Part shown: positions 1-7,593 of the stretch, one piece after another
Numbering within the stretch: position 1 is the stretch's first letter
How the letters are laid out: each line of letters begins with the position of its first letter
Origin: Helicobacter sp. 13S00477-4
GTDB lineage: Bacteria > Campylobacterota > Campylobacteria > Campylobacterales > Helicobacteraceae
NCBI RefSeq assembly: GCF_002272785.1
Contig: NZ_MLAS01000002.1
Span: 62,001-126,000 of the forward strand
Reading direction: 5' to 3'
Length of the DNA: 64,000 bases
Position numbers and translations under genes: made by a program
Notes under the pieces: model-generated
What the model was told of the DNA's origin: nothing
The model's input: the letters and a program-made list of their open reading frames with translations, nothing else
The model's database searches: none

Positions 1-199
1 TCTCAAACTCGCTTTTATTTTCTCCCCAATCATTTTTAAATCCCATATTAGCAGGATTATAATAGGTTGCATCTGCTCCTCTAGCCCCTGCAACATAGGC
101 AGAACTGAGGGCTGTGGCATTAAGACTTTGTTCTTGGATTTTAAATCCATTTCCAAGAGCAAAAGAAGACAGTACAAGCAATGATAAAATCTTTTTCAT
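1..199 (-). CDS. FadL/OmpP1-type outer membrane transporter, N-terminal part (runs off the window)
   Basis: Only the first 66 codons are present; the gene continues beyond the left edge. The start ATG is at 199. The translation opens with a signal peptide (MKKILSLLVLSSFALG). It is followed by a stretch with S-A-Y-V-A-G-A and Y-Y-N-P-A-N-M, the N-terminal plug signature of the FadL/TodX/OmpP1 long-chain fatty acid or hydrocarbon porins. These proteins take hydrophobic substrates across the outer membrane. A TATAAT box on the minus strand at 230-225 lies about 26 bases before the start and is the likely -10. As I recall, the H. pylori ompP1 gene also follows two lipoprotein genes, which agrees with the order seen here. 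Family membership is clear; the substrate is unknown. Confidence 0.8.
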   Translation of the reverse strand, partial: MKKILSLLVLSSFALGNGFKIQEQSLNATALSSAYVAGARGADATYYNPANMGFKNDWGENKSEFE

Positions 200-308
200 C
201 TCATCCCAAATAATTATATTAGATATTATAGTTGCATAGACAACTGAATTTTGCTGACTATTTTATAATAATATCGTTAAAATTCCTATTATCTAAAAAA
301 CATCTATC

Positions 309-503
309 TTAAGGAAAAAAATGAAAGAAATACAAGAATTGCTAAAAGCAATGAATGAGAGAGGGGGGGGGGGCGTATGAAAGCAGCATAAAAATATCAT
401 TGATAAAATCAAAGATTTAGGATTAAAACTACTCTACTTTAAGGGATTCATTGATATGAATGAATTTATTAAAACACTCCCTAATCCCCACACAAATGGA
501 TAG
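309..503 (+). pseudogene. Orphan copy of the hsdS 5' end, followed by an unidentified short open stretch
   Basis: Bases 309-359 are identical to 12814-12864: the ribosome binding site, the ATG and the first 13 codons (MKEIQELLKAMNE) of the type I specificity gene. As at hsdS, a poly-G tract follows and then a near-match (cgtatgaa here, catatgac there). The similarity then ends. With 11 G the frame from ATG 321 stops at TGA 378. With one G fewer it would read on for 14 codons (AYESSIKIS..., like AYDSSSIKV in hsdS) before stopping. An unrecognised 40-codon open stretch occupies 381-503 in the frame of ATG 321. No G count opens a complete specificity subunit, so this is a remnant. It lies on the plus strand between two minus-strand genes whose neighbourhood otherwise looks conserved. 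Confidence 0.75.
363..373 (+). repeat. Poly-G tract (11 G) in the orphan hsdS copy
   Basis: Eleven consecutive G follow the codons shared with hsdS. G/C tracts of this length in Helicobacter and Campylobacter slip during replication. Here slippage cannot restore a long reading frame, because all three downstream frames close within about 20 codons. The tract is therefore probably a relic of the switch still working at 12864-12875. Confidence 0.85.
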
Positions 504-1097
504 TCATTCTTGTTCAGGAGGATTTGTAACTTCATCATAATCATCAATAGAAATCGCTACACCTGTACTCATATTACGAAAAAGCACATGACCAGGCTTC
601 CTTTCATAAAATATAATTTCACCACTTTTTTGGAATCTTTGTATCATTGCATCATTTGGTCCTATCTGTTTGCCAATCCCTCCAAAAATATCTTTACCCA
701 ACAAAATATCATCAAACAAATCTCCATAACTCACTTTACCAAAAAAATTTTTTGCAGCAGGCCATTTTGGAGCACAATCATTCAAAAAACATATTTTAGT
801 TTTTTTCACACGAATACTACCAATGCTTTTGCCTAACTGAAAAAGCTCTAATTTTATCTCATTAGGTTCAACATCTAAAATACCATAATCATAAAATCTA
901 AACATCGCAGTCTTAATATAAACTAGCTTGAATTTTGGTTTTTGGGTTTGAGTTTGGATGTTAGTTTTTTGAGATTCCTTGGGAGATTTATTTAAAAAAA
1001 AATCCCCAAGAGAAGCACAAGAAGCAAGTATCAAACAAAGTAAACTTGCTCCAAAAACTAAACTGAGTTTATTTAAGAATGTTTTATAAAAAGGCAT
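504..1097 (-). CDS. Putative outer membrane lipoprotein encoded downstream of flgP-like gene
   Basis: The 197-residue product begins with a lipoprotein signal peptide. It has a basic start, a hydrophobic core and a lipobox ending L-A-S-C with Cys27, so the mature protein should be lipid-anchored. The rest is predicted soluble with no motif I recognise. It includes two cysteines (around K-I-C-F-L-N-D-C) that could form a disulfide. The gene starts 2 bases after the stop of the FlgP-like lipoprotein gene, so the two are almost certainly co-transcribed. By position it matches the hypothetical lipoprotein lying between the FlgP-like gene and ompP1 in H. pylori. A part in the flagellar motor accessory structure is possible from the context only. 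Confidence 0.7.
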   Translation of the reverse strand: MPFYKTFLNKLSLVFGASLLCLILASCASLGDFFLNKSPKESQKTNIQTQTQKPKFKLVYIKTAMFRFYDYGILDVEPNEIKLELFQLGKSIGSIRVKKTKICFLNDCAPKWPAAKNFFGKVSYGDLFDDILLGKDIFGGIGKQIGPNDAMIQRFQKSGEIIFYERKPGHVLFRNMSTGVAISIDDYDEVTNPPEQE

Positions 1098-1099
1098 TT

Positions 1100-1741
1100 T
1101 TAAGCACGACCACCACTAAGGGCACGATACCATATCCTTCCATCAAGCTTAAGCTCCATACTCACTTGACATAAACCATCTTTATAAACAGTTTCAGTAA
1201 TCTCAGCATTCCTAATAAGGGCTTGGACTTTTGTCTTAACAGTAGAATTTTGCAATACCATATCTCTTACAGTATCTTGTGCATTCACTCGGATACCATA
1301 CATCTTTTCACCAAGCTGTCTATAAGCATCCACGATAGCTGCACGTTTTGCTAAAGCCAAAGCTTGAGAAGGAGAAATAGTAGATTCTGGAGCCACACCC
1401 ATACCTACTGCACTAAGCTCAATGACATTTGTAGGTGTCAAAATAGGAGCATTAGGTATCATCGGATCAGAATTTTTAGGTGCTAATGATTCATTAGAAT
1501 TATCAAATCGAGTATCCGGAGGGGGCAAATCATCATTCCTTGAAGAACGAATATTACCTGCATTCAAGTTTGGATTACTAAAACCTGTAGGAGGATAAAT
1601 AGGGGCTTGGACACCGGGTTGATAAACTGCTGATGGAGGTATCAGGCTTGTATCATCTGAAGGATTTACCAAAGAATTACACCCTGCCAATACTAAACTT
1701 ACCGCTAAAAAAGCTGAACCGCTCAATAACCTTCTTGTCAT
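1100..1741 (-). CDS. flgP: LPP20-family outer membrane lipoprotein, FlgP-like
   Basis: The 213-residue protein has a lipoprotein signal with lipobox L-A-G-C (Cys21). A Pro/Asn-rich, low-complexity linker follows (about 25-105), then a C-terminal LPP20-type domain (about 110-213). The conserved part of that domain includes A-L-A-L-A-K-R-A-A-I-V-D-A-Y-R-Q-L-G-E. In Campylobacter jejuni the matching protein FlgP is an outer membrane lipoprotein that builds the basal disk of the flagellar motor and is needed for motility. The gene is first in a two-gene unit with the lipoprotein gene at 504-1097. A sigma-54 promoter with correct GG-N10-GC spacing stands just upstream, which fits a flagellar gene. 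The linker is longer than I expect for FlgP. Another LPP20 lipoprotein is the alternative. Confidence 0.65.
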   Translation of the reverse strand: MTRRLLSGSAFLAVSLVLAGCNSLVNPSDDTSLIPPSAVYQPGVQAPIYPPTGFSNPNLNAGNIRSSRNDDLPPPDTRFDNSNESLAPKNSDPMIPNAPILTPTNVIELSAVGMGVAPESTISPSQALALAKRAAIVDAYRQLGEKMYGIRVNAQDTVRDMVLQNSTVKTKVQALIRNAEITETVYKDGLCQVSMELKLDGRIWYRALSGGRA

Positions 1742-1776
1742 AAAAACATCCTTTGAAATATTGTTTGGAATGTATA

Positions 1777-1794
1777 AAGCAAAATCTATGCCAA
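1777..1794 (-). promoter_or_regulatory. Sigma-54 (RpoN) promoter of the flgP-like operon
   Basis: On the minus strand the sequence reads TTGGCATAGATTTTGCTT. It has the -24 GG and -12 GC dinucleotides exactly 10 bases apart and the TTGGCA/TTGCT context of RpoN promoters. It sits in the 55-base gap between modC and the flgP-like gene. The expected transcript start is about 25 bases before the ATG. In Helicobacter the RpoN regulon is largely flagellar. Confidence 0.75.
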
Positions 1795-1796
1795 TT

Positions 1797-2651
1797 TTAT
1801 AAAGCCACGATCATAGGATTGAATGCTTTTGTTATAACAGCGACCTGATCACCTTCTTTAAACCTAGCAGCCTCATTTTCATCCAAAACAACCCTGACAA
1901 TAGATTGATTGATAAGCACATCAGCAATAAAAACAATAGAATTTTTCACAATCTGCAATATTTCTCCTGTAATTTGTATTTTAGCACTCAGCCGTTCATT
2001 CAAAAATACCTCATCAGGAGTGCCAATTTTATTAATTTTTCCAGATTCAATCATAATGATTTTATCAGAAAGCCTAAAGACCTCAGCGAGATCATGACTG
2101 ACAAGAAAAACACTGAGTCCAAAATATCGACTCAATTTTTTCAATTCTCTTTGAAGTCGCAATCTCATCCCTCCATCCAAAGCACTCAGAGGTTCATCTA
2201 AAAGTAAAATATTTGGTGAACTCACTATTGCCCTAGCTAATGCCACTCTTTGAGCCTGTCCACCTGAGAGGGTATGTATTTTATTTTGATATAATTCTTC
2301 AAGCTCCATCAGAGTAATCACTTCTTCAAGACGTTGCCTATCACCTTTATGCCCAAAAATAATATTTTGATAAACATTCAAATGAGGGAAAAGAGCATAA
2401 TTTTGAAAAACAAATCCTATTCGTCTTTTCATTGGTGCTAGATTGATTTTTTTAGAAGAATCAAAAAAAATCCTATCTCCAACTACTATCCTTCCCTTAT
2501 CAGGATTCTCCAATCCAGAAATAATGCGTAAAATCGTTGTCTTCCCAGCACCTGATTTACCAAAAATAGAAAAAAATTCCCCCATAGGCAATCGTAAAGA
2601 AACCTCAATACTAAAGCCATCAAGTTTTTTTTCAAAATCTAGCTCAATCAT
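1797..2651 (-). CDS. modC: Molybdate ABC transporter ATP-binding protein
   Basis: This 284-residue ATPase powers molybdate import through ModB. It shows a Walker A loop (GKSGAGKTT, near residue 33), the ABC signature LSGGQAQ, Walker B (ILLLDEPLSALD) and the switch His in LVSHD. A C-terminal TOBE/Mop-like segment (about 215-284) may bind oxyanion. Its ATG overlaps the modB stop, so translation is probably coupled. It is the last gene of the modE-modA-mop-modB-modC run. The spacing, the partners and the ModE-type operator upstream favour molybdate (or tungstate) over sulfate or other ABC substrates. Confidence 0.92.
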   Translation of the reverse strand: MIELDFEKKLDGFSIEVSLRLPMGEFFSIFGKSGAGKTTILRIISGLENPDKGRIVVGDRIFFDSSKKINLAPMKRRIGFVFQNYALFPHLNVYQNIIFGHKGDRQRLEEVITLMELEELYQNKIHTLSGGQAQRVALARAIVSSPNILLLDEPLSALDGGMRLRLQRELKKLSRYFGLSVFLVSHDLAEVFRLSDKIIMIESGKINKIGTPDEVFLNERLSAKIQITGEILQIVKNSIVFIADVLINQSIVRVVLDENEAARFKEGDQVAVITKAFNPMIVAL

Positions 2652-3337
2652 AAAATGCCTTTATATTTGCCTCTCTTATTGAGAAAAATGACCACAAAAA
2701 GCAAAATAAAACTCACCAAAGCCAAACTCATAGCATATTGATTAGCCATTGAATAATTTGCTGCTTCTGCTTGTGTATAAATAGCAATACTAGCAACTCT
2801 AGTCTCCCCCGCTATATCGCCTCCTATCATCATCACCACTCCAAATTCTCCAACAGTATGTGCAAAAGTCGTTACCATTGCCATTAAAATGCTCGATTTG
2901 ATATTAGGCAAAAGCACGAAAAAAAGAGTATAAATTTTGCCTTTACCCAATGTATAACTCGCTTCCCTTAAAGATGTATCTAAAGAGCTAAGTCCATTTT
3001 TAATGGGTCCAACCATAAATGGCAAAGAAAAAATCACACTCCCCACCACTAAACCCCAAAAACTAAAAACCAATCGCACACCAAAAATATCTTGCAAAAT
3101 CGCTCCAAAAGGCTTTTGAGGAGAAAATAAAATCAACAAATAAAATCCTAAAACCGTTGGGGGCAAAACCAATGGCATCCAAATCAAAGTCTCTATGAAA
3201 GTCCTCAAAATACTTCTGCTAAAAGCCAAATAAGTACCTAAAAAAATCCCAATAGGCAGTAAAATCAACATCGTAATAGATGCTAATACAAAAGTCAAAC
3301 GCATCGTTTGTAAAAATTCTATATCAAACATACTCAA
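2648..3337 (-). CDS. modB: Molybdate ABC transporter permease
   Basis: The 229-residue inner membrane permease has about five hydrophobic segments. The EAA-type loop that contacts ModC appears around residues 135-160 (L-R-E-A-S-Y-T-L-G-K-G). The tail V-G-E-F-G-V-V-M-M-I-G-G matches the conserved end of ModB proteins. The gene overlaps modC by 4 bases and the mop gene by about 14 bases, giving a compact operon. It forms the membrane channel for molybdate delivered by ModA. Confidence 0.92.
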   Translation of the reverse strand: MSMFDIEFLQTMRLTFVLASITMLILLPIGIFLGTYLAFSRSILRTFIETLIWMPLVLPPTVLGFYLLILFSPQKPFGAILQDIFGVRLVFSFWGLVVGSVIFSLPFMVGPIKNGLSSLDTSLREASYTLGKGKIYTLFFVLLPNIKSSILMAMVTTFAHTVGEFGVVMMIGGDIAGETRVASIAIYTQAEAANYSMANQYAMSLALVSFILLFVVIFLNKRGKYKGIL

Positions 3338-3716
3338 GCATCACTTCAGAAGATTTTACAAACCAACCAAATTTTTTATCTATCCCTACTTCAAGTTCTC
3401 TATAAGCTTCTAAAGAGATGAGTGAAGAAATCTCTCTACCCTCAAACATAAAAATTACCCTAGCAATAACCCCTCCAAGCTCTACTTTCACAACTCTTGA
3501 AACAAAACGATTCCTTGCACTGATTTTTGAATAACCTTCATCACAAACCATCACTTCTGTCTCCTTAAAGATTGCATAAACCTCTCTACCAACCTCAAGG
3601 ATATGTTGACTTTCTAAAAGCATCGCACTCAAAAAATGTTTTCCAGACCTAAGCCTAATAAAAATCAAACCCTCATCATAAAAAATACTTTCTATCTTGC
3701 ACAAGATTCTATTCAT
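3324..3716 (-). CDS. TOBE/Mop-domain molybdate-binding protein of the mod operon
   Basis: This protein of about 130 residues appears to hold two consecutive TOBE/Mop folds (about 3-65 and 70-130). Each has the alternating pattern of short beta strands seen in molbindins and in the C-terminal half of E. coli ModE. It has no HTH and no signal peptide, so it is probably a cytoplasmic molybdate or tungstate binding protein. The chosen ATG lies inside the modA stop region (gATGAATAG), which suggests coupling; an ATG 15 bases upstream is also possible. The neighbouring ModE lacks its own Mop domains, so this protein may supply the ligand-sensing part, or simply store molybdate. H. pylori has a comparable gene in its mod cluster. 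Confidence 0.75.
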   Translation of the reverse strand: MNRILCKIESIFYDEGLIFIRLRSGKHFLSAMLLESQHILEVGREVYAIFKETEVMVCDEGYSKISARNRFVSRVVKVELGGVIARVIFMFEGREISSLISLEAYRELEVGIDKKFGWFVKSSEVMLEYV

Positions 3717-4443
3717 CAAACCCATACCCATATTTCTTGAATATTTTTTTTACACCTGCACTTAAAATAAAATCTTTGAATTCTATAGCTAAAGGATTAT
3801 TTTTACCATAGTTTGTCAAAACCAAAGCTTGATTGATAGGTGCATAAAGAGTTTTGTCAACTAAAATATAGCTGACATTCTTATTGTATTTATCTATCAA
3901 AGAAAATGCACCAAACCCTACTTCTGCACTTCGAGTAGCTACAAATTGGTGGGCTTGAGAAATTGATGTTGCGTTCACAAGTTTAGAGCTTACAATACTC
4001 ATCAATTCACTTTTTTCTAAACTTTGCTTTGCAGCCCTACCATAAGGAGCAAGTTTAGGATTAGGGATAGCAATATGAAAAATTTTTTTATCAGTAAGAT
4101 TTTTTAATGAAGTAATTTTGATTTTGGGATCAGCACTCCAAAGTACTAAAACTCCTTGAGCATAGACCTCTTCTTTATCAGGAACTTTGCCCTCCATATA
4201 CAACCTATGAGGAAACTCCTCATCCGCAGAAAGAAATATATCAATAGGAGCCCCTTGCATAATCTGAATATAAGCTTTCCCTGATGAAGAATAGCTAATA
4301 TTAATCTTATCTTGCGGATGAGTAGATAAAAATTCTTTTTGAATTTCACCTAATACATGTGAAAGATTCGCTGCTGCTGCTACATTAATTTCTCTTGCAA
4401 ATCCCACACTCAATAAAATCCAAATTAAGAAAAACACCCTCAT
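3709..4443 (-). CDS. modA: Periplasmic molybdate-binding protein
   Basis: This 244-residue protein has a signal peptide (MRVFFLIWILLSVGFA) followed by N-V-A-A-A-A-N-L, the ModA start motif whose loop contacts the oxyanion. Other ModA hallmarks follow: S-S-G-K-A-Y-I-Q-I-M-Q-G-A-P-I-D-I-F-L-S-A-D and, later, N-P-K-L-A-P-Y-G-R-A-A. It captures molybdate or tungstate for ModBC. It is the first transporter gene downstream of the ModE-like operator at 4477-4504. Confidence 0.93.
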   Translation of the reverse strand: MRVFFLIWILLSVGFAREINVAAAANLSHVLGEIQKEFLSTHPQDKINISYSSSGKAYIQIMQGAPIDIFLSADEEFPHRLYMEGKVPDKEEVYAQGVLVLWSADPKIKITSLKNLTDKKIFHIAIPNPKLAPYGRAAKQSLEKSELMSIVSSKLVNATSISQAHQFVATRSAEVGFGAFSLIDKYNKNVSYILVDKTLYAPINQALVLTNYGKNNPLAIEFKDFILSAGVKKIFKKYGYGFDE

Positions 4444-4476
4444 ATTAACCCTATTTGCTTTATTTTATGCCTTAGA

Positions 4477-4504
4477 TTCATTATATAATATTATATATAA
4501 CGAT
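4477..4504. promoter_or_regulatory. ModE operator between modE and modA
   Basis: The site is an imperfect palindrome: TTCATTATATA, six bases, then TATATAACGAT. The second half-site equals the E. coli ModE consensus arm exactly and the first differs at two of its ten specified positions; the spacing is the canonical six. It lies just after the modE stop and 34 bases before the modA start. A molybdate-loaded ModE bound here would repress the transporter genes. Confidence 0.8.
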
Positions 4505-4505
4505 T

Positions 4506-4886
4506 TTAAGAAATTTCAAGCTTTTTTTCAAGGATTTGGATTCTCTCCTCTAAATCGTCTAAGTCTACTATATTATCCAAATAAGATTCCACTCCTACCA
4601 TTACTTTTTCAAGCCTTTTGAAAGCTATTATGAGTCTTTGTCCTTCAGGAGTGATGGCAGTCCCTCCCCCTCCTTTACCACCATTATTACTTTCTACTAA
4701 ATGCTCTTTAGAAAGACGATTCATACTATCAATACTATCCCAAGCTGCCTTATAGCTCATTTTCATATTTTTAGCTGCTTTTGAGATTGAGCCAGTCGTT
4801 TTGATATGCTCAAGTAATTCAATCCTACCCTTGCCTAAAAAATTTTTATTTTCTTTTTTTATCCAAAATCGTAGGAAAAACTTCAT
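4506..4886 (-). CDS. modE: ModE-family transcriptional regulator lacking Mop domains
   Basis: The 126-residue protein contains only the N-terminal winged-helix DNA-binding domain of ModE. It has G-R-I-E-L-L-E-H-I-K-T-T-G-S-I-S-K-A-A, then the recognition helix (M-S-Y-K-A-A-W-D-S-I-D-S-M) and the glycine-rich wing (N-N-G-G-K-G-G-G-G). E. coli ModE is about twice as long because of two C-terminal molybdate-binding domains, which are absent here. As I recall, C. jejuni ModE is similarly short. Two TOBE folds are encoded separately two genes downstream. The start ATG comes 1 base after the stop of the HD-GYP gene, so some transcription may enter from there. Confidence 0.88.
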   Translation of the reverse strand: MKFFLRFWIKKENKNFLGKGRIELLEHIKTTGSISKAAKNMKMSYKAAWDSIDSMNRLSKEHLVESNNGGKGGGGTAITPEGQRLIIAFKRLEKVMVGVESYLDNIVDLDDLEERIQILEKKLEIS

Positions 4887-4887
4887 A

Positions 4888-7503
4888 TCAATTTGTCATT
4901 TCATCTTTATATTTATCACTGATAAGTAAAAATTCATCAATATTATCTAACAACAAATCCACTAATTCAGGCTGGAATTGTTTGCCTTTGAGGTTCCTAA
5001 TGTATTCTACTACTTCAGGCAAAGGCCAAGCTTTTTTATAACACCTATCATTGCTGATAGCATCAAAAACATCTACAACAGTTGTAATCCTACCAAAAAG
5101 AGGGATATTTTCTCCTTTAAGCTTATTGGGATAACCATTCCCATCCCACCATTCATGATGTGTCCTTGCTATGATAGATGCTGCTTGCAAAATTGAACGA
5201 TTAGAGCCTTCTAACATATCAGCACCCAATGTTGTATGTGTTTTCATCACTTCAAATTCTTCAGGGGTCAATTTACCAGGCTTATTCAAAATAGAATCAG
5301 GGATACCAACCTTTCCAATATCATGCATTGGAGAAGCTATTTGTATGAGTTCTTGATCCTGAGCTGAGCAACCATAAAGCTTGGCAAGTAGTTTAGAATA
5401 ATCTGCCACCCTCTTGATATGATTGCCTGTTTCTCTGCTTTTTCCCTCACATATTGCACCCATAGAAAAAATAACATCCCTTTGGACATTTTCAATCTCT
5501 TTTTGGGCTTCAATAATTTTTGTAATATCTGTACCTGTAGCCATAATTTCAATAGGATTGCCTTCAAGATCATAAATCCACACCGCAAAACTATTGATAT
5601 AAAATTCCTTCCCATCAGATCTTGTCCATCCTAAAACACCCTTATAAATCCCTTTTTGACTTAAGATTTTGCCAATACTTAAAAATTGTTCTTTTTGCTC
5701 TTCATCTAAAAAATCATAAAGATTCCTACCCAAAACATTTTCCTTATTCCCAAATACTTCTAAAAATGTCTCATTGGTATAAATAAAATCACGATTCATA
5801 TTCAGACGAAAAAGGATTTGACTATTATCAATGACATTTTCATATTGTTTCAAAAGGTATTGTTTTTCTTCCTCGGAATATTGCAAAAATTTGATATCAT
5901 TTTCAAGTCTCTTTTGCCTCATCTCTTCATCTGTCCGATCAATTTCACCAACAATATAAGAAATCACTTCTCCATTATTGTCAAAAATAGCCTTAATAAA
6001 GGTATTGACATAGTATAAACTACCATCTTGGCGAAGATGAGTCATTTTACCACTCCATACACCATTTTTCTTTAGAGTCGGGACAATTTCGCTCAATGTA
6101 AAATCAATCATCTCTTGATTCAAAAATTCTAAAGCATTCCTACCTAAAGTCTCTTCTCTTGTATAGCCTGATATTTTAGACATCTTATCATTGACATAAG
6201 TGATGTTCAAATCCTTATCGGTTTCAAGATGCTGGATAGCCTCAATAACAAGCTCACGATAACTCCTCAATGAAAGCGTAGTAGCATCAAGCTCCTTAGA
6301 AGTTACTTGTGATAAATGTGTGATTGCATTTAAAATAGAGGATTCCTTACTCCAAGTCAATCCTAAAGAATCTTTTTCTGAAGAAAAATCAAATTCATTC
6401 TCACTTAATATGACCCTTGTATTTGTGAGGTTCAAAATCTCATTAGATTGTTCAAAATGAAATATCTCACCAAAAGTAAAAAAACCACACACAGAAGTCG
6501 TATCTGTAAAAATACCTAACAACTCATTAATGCCATCCAAACCTAAAAACAATATCCTACCAATACATGAATACATATAAATAGCTTCAGGTCTTCTTGG
6601 ACGTTTACTATCTTCTTCTAAAAGATCTTTTTTGACATTTTCAAGGAACCCGAAAGAAAACTTTACTTGAGTGCCCTCTGGGATGTTGCCTAAAAATGCA
6701 ATCCCTCCATCATCACAAACCCTATCTAACACCCTCCCGACTAAATTACCTTGAGAATCTTCAAAAACAAAAGGGAAATTCCAGCCTTCTTTTTCAAGAT
6801 TATTGAAAACCTCTTGACCAAGATAATTTTTATAAATTTCTTTGATAGGTATACCATTTATCTCATAAACAATATTTTCACAAGACTTAGTGACATTAAG
6901 ACCCAAACCAATAGGTTTCCAGCCAAAAATATAGCTATTTTGAACATTCAACACATCTGAATCAATCGCTGCACAAACAACCCCATCTGTATACACGCCC
7001 TGTGTGTTGCCTATCACAGTCCTCACTGCCCTCATATCACTTGCAGCTGCCTTCCCTCCACTCACAATCAAATCAGGAACCAAACGATAAATCTCACTCA
7101 AAAGCTCTTCACCCAAAATGCTAAAATATTCTATGAACATGATCAAAAGTTTTGTTCTAGGACTCACCAAAGAAGAAATAATATTTTGAGCCATTTGTTT
7201 TTCATCTGTTTGGAGAGAAAAATGTGCAGTCTTCACATCAGAATATAAAAAACAAGATATGCCCAAACAAATTTCACTCAATGCCTTAGATTCAAATAAT
7301 TGATAAGAGCTTGATGCAAGCAAAATTTCACTACCGGGCAAAAATTCATTGAGGATATCAATGAGATATTCTGACATCTCTTTGCCCAAAGAGCCAAAAA
7401 TCTGTATGAAATATTTTTCTCCACTATTATGACAAACCTGATAATGTTTTAATTCAGCCTGTAATTGGATTTTATCCTTAAAAACAATATTTACTAATCT
7501 CAA
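4888..7503 (-). CDS. FIST-PAS-PAS-HD-GYP sensor protein, probable c-di-GMP phosphodiesterase
   Basis: The 871-residue soluble protein carries, in order, a FIST_N domain (about 30-210) and a FIST_C domain (about 215-370), which are predicted small-molecule sensing modules. Two PAS domains (about 420-530 and 550-665) and a C-terminal HD-GYP domain (about 675-865) follow. The catalytic elements are present: M-H-D-I-G-K with the metal-binding H727-D728, then A-R-T-H-H-E and D-G-N-G-Y-P. HD-GYP enzymes hydrolyse cyclic di-GMP. No transmembrane segment is seen. The start is a TTG with an AAGGA site 6 bases upstream. Just before that lies a run of ten C on the coding strand, so expression may vary with tract length. 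It sits upstream of the mod operon with a 1-base gap. The ligand is unknown. Confidence 0.87.
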   Translation of the reverse strand: MRLVNIVFKDKIQLQAELKHYQVCHNSGEKYFIQIFGSLGKEMSEYLIDILNEFLPGSEILLASSSYQLFESKALSEICLGISCFLYSDVKTAHFSLQTDEKQMAQNIISSLVSPRTKLLIMFIEYFSILGEELLSEIYRLVPDLIVSGGKAAASDMRAVRTVIGNTQGVYTDGVVCAAIDSDVLNVQNSYIFGWKPIGLGLNVTKSCENIVYEINGIPIKEIYKNYLGQEVFNNLEKEGWNFPFVFEDSQGNLVGRVLDRVCDDGGIAFLGNIPEGTQVKFSFGFLENVKKDLLEEDSKRPRRPEAIYMYSCIGRILFLGLDGINELLGIFTDTTSVCGFFTFGEIFHFEQSNEILNLTNTRVILSENEFDFSSEKDSLGLTWSKESSILNAITHLSQVTSKELDATTLSLRSYRELVIEAIQHLETDKDLNITYVNDKMSKISGYTREETLGRNALEFLNQEMIDFTLSEIVPTLKKNGVWSGKMTHLRQDGSLYYVNTFIKAIFDNNGEVISYIVGEIDRTDEEMRQKRLENDIKFLQYSEEEKQYLLKQYENVIDNSQILFRLNMNRDFIYTNETFLEVFGNKENVLGRNLYDFLDEEQKEQFLSIGKILSQKGIYKGVLGWTRSDGKEFYINSFAVWIYDLEGNPIEIMATGTDITKIIEAQKEIENVQRDVIFSMGAICEGKSRETGNHIKRVADYSKLLAKLYGCSAQDQELIQIASPMHDIGKVGIPDSILNKPGKLTPEEFEVMKTHTTLGADMLEGSNRSILQAASIIARTHHEWWDGNGYPNKLKGENIPLFGRITTVVDVFDAISNDRCYKKAWPLPEVVEYIRNLKGKQFQPELVDLLLDNIDEFLLISDKYKDEMTN

Positions 7504-7515
7504 TATTTTTCCTTA

Positions 7516-7525
7516 GGGGGGGGGG
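7516..7525 (-). repeat. Poly-C tract (10 C on the coding strand) in the leader of the FIST/HD-GYP gene
   Basis: Ten C on the minus strand lie 12 bases upstream of the TTG start, directly before the AAGGA ribosome binding site. They are outside the reading frame: an upstream ATG at 7528 reads through the tract but cannot be joined to the gene, because nine C give an immediate TAA. Slippage here would change the leader, not the protein. It could act on transcription or on ribosome access. Confidence 0.8.
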
Positions 7526-7593
7526 CATAATCTTAAAAACTTTTAAATACATTAGTATTTGGAATGAAAATATACTTAAAAGTCAAAGAATTG

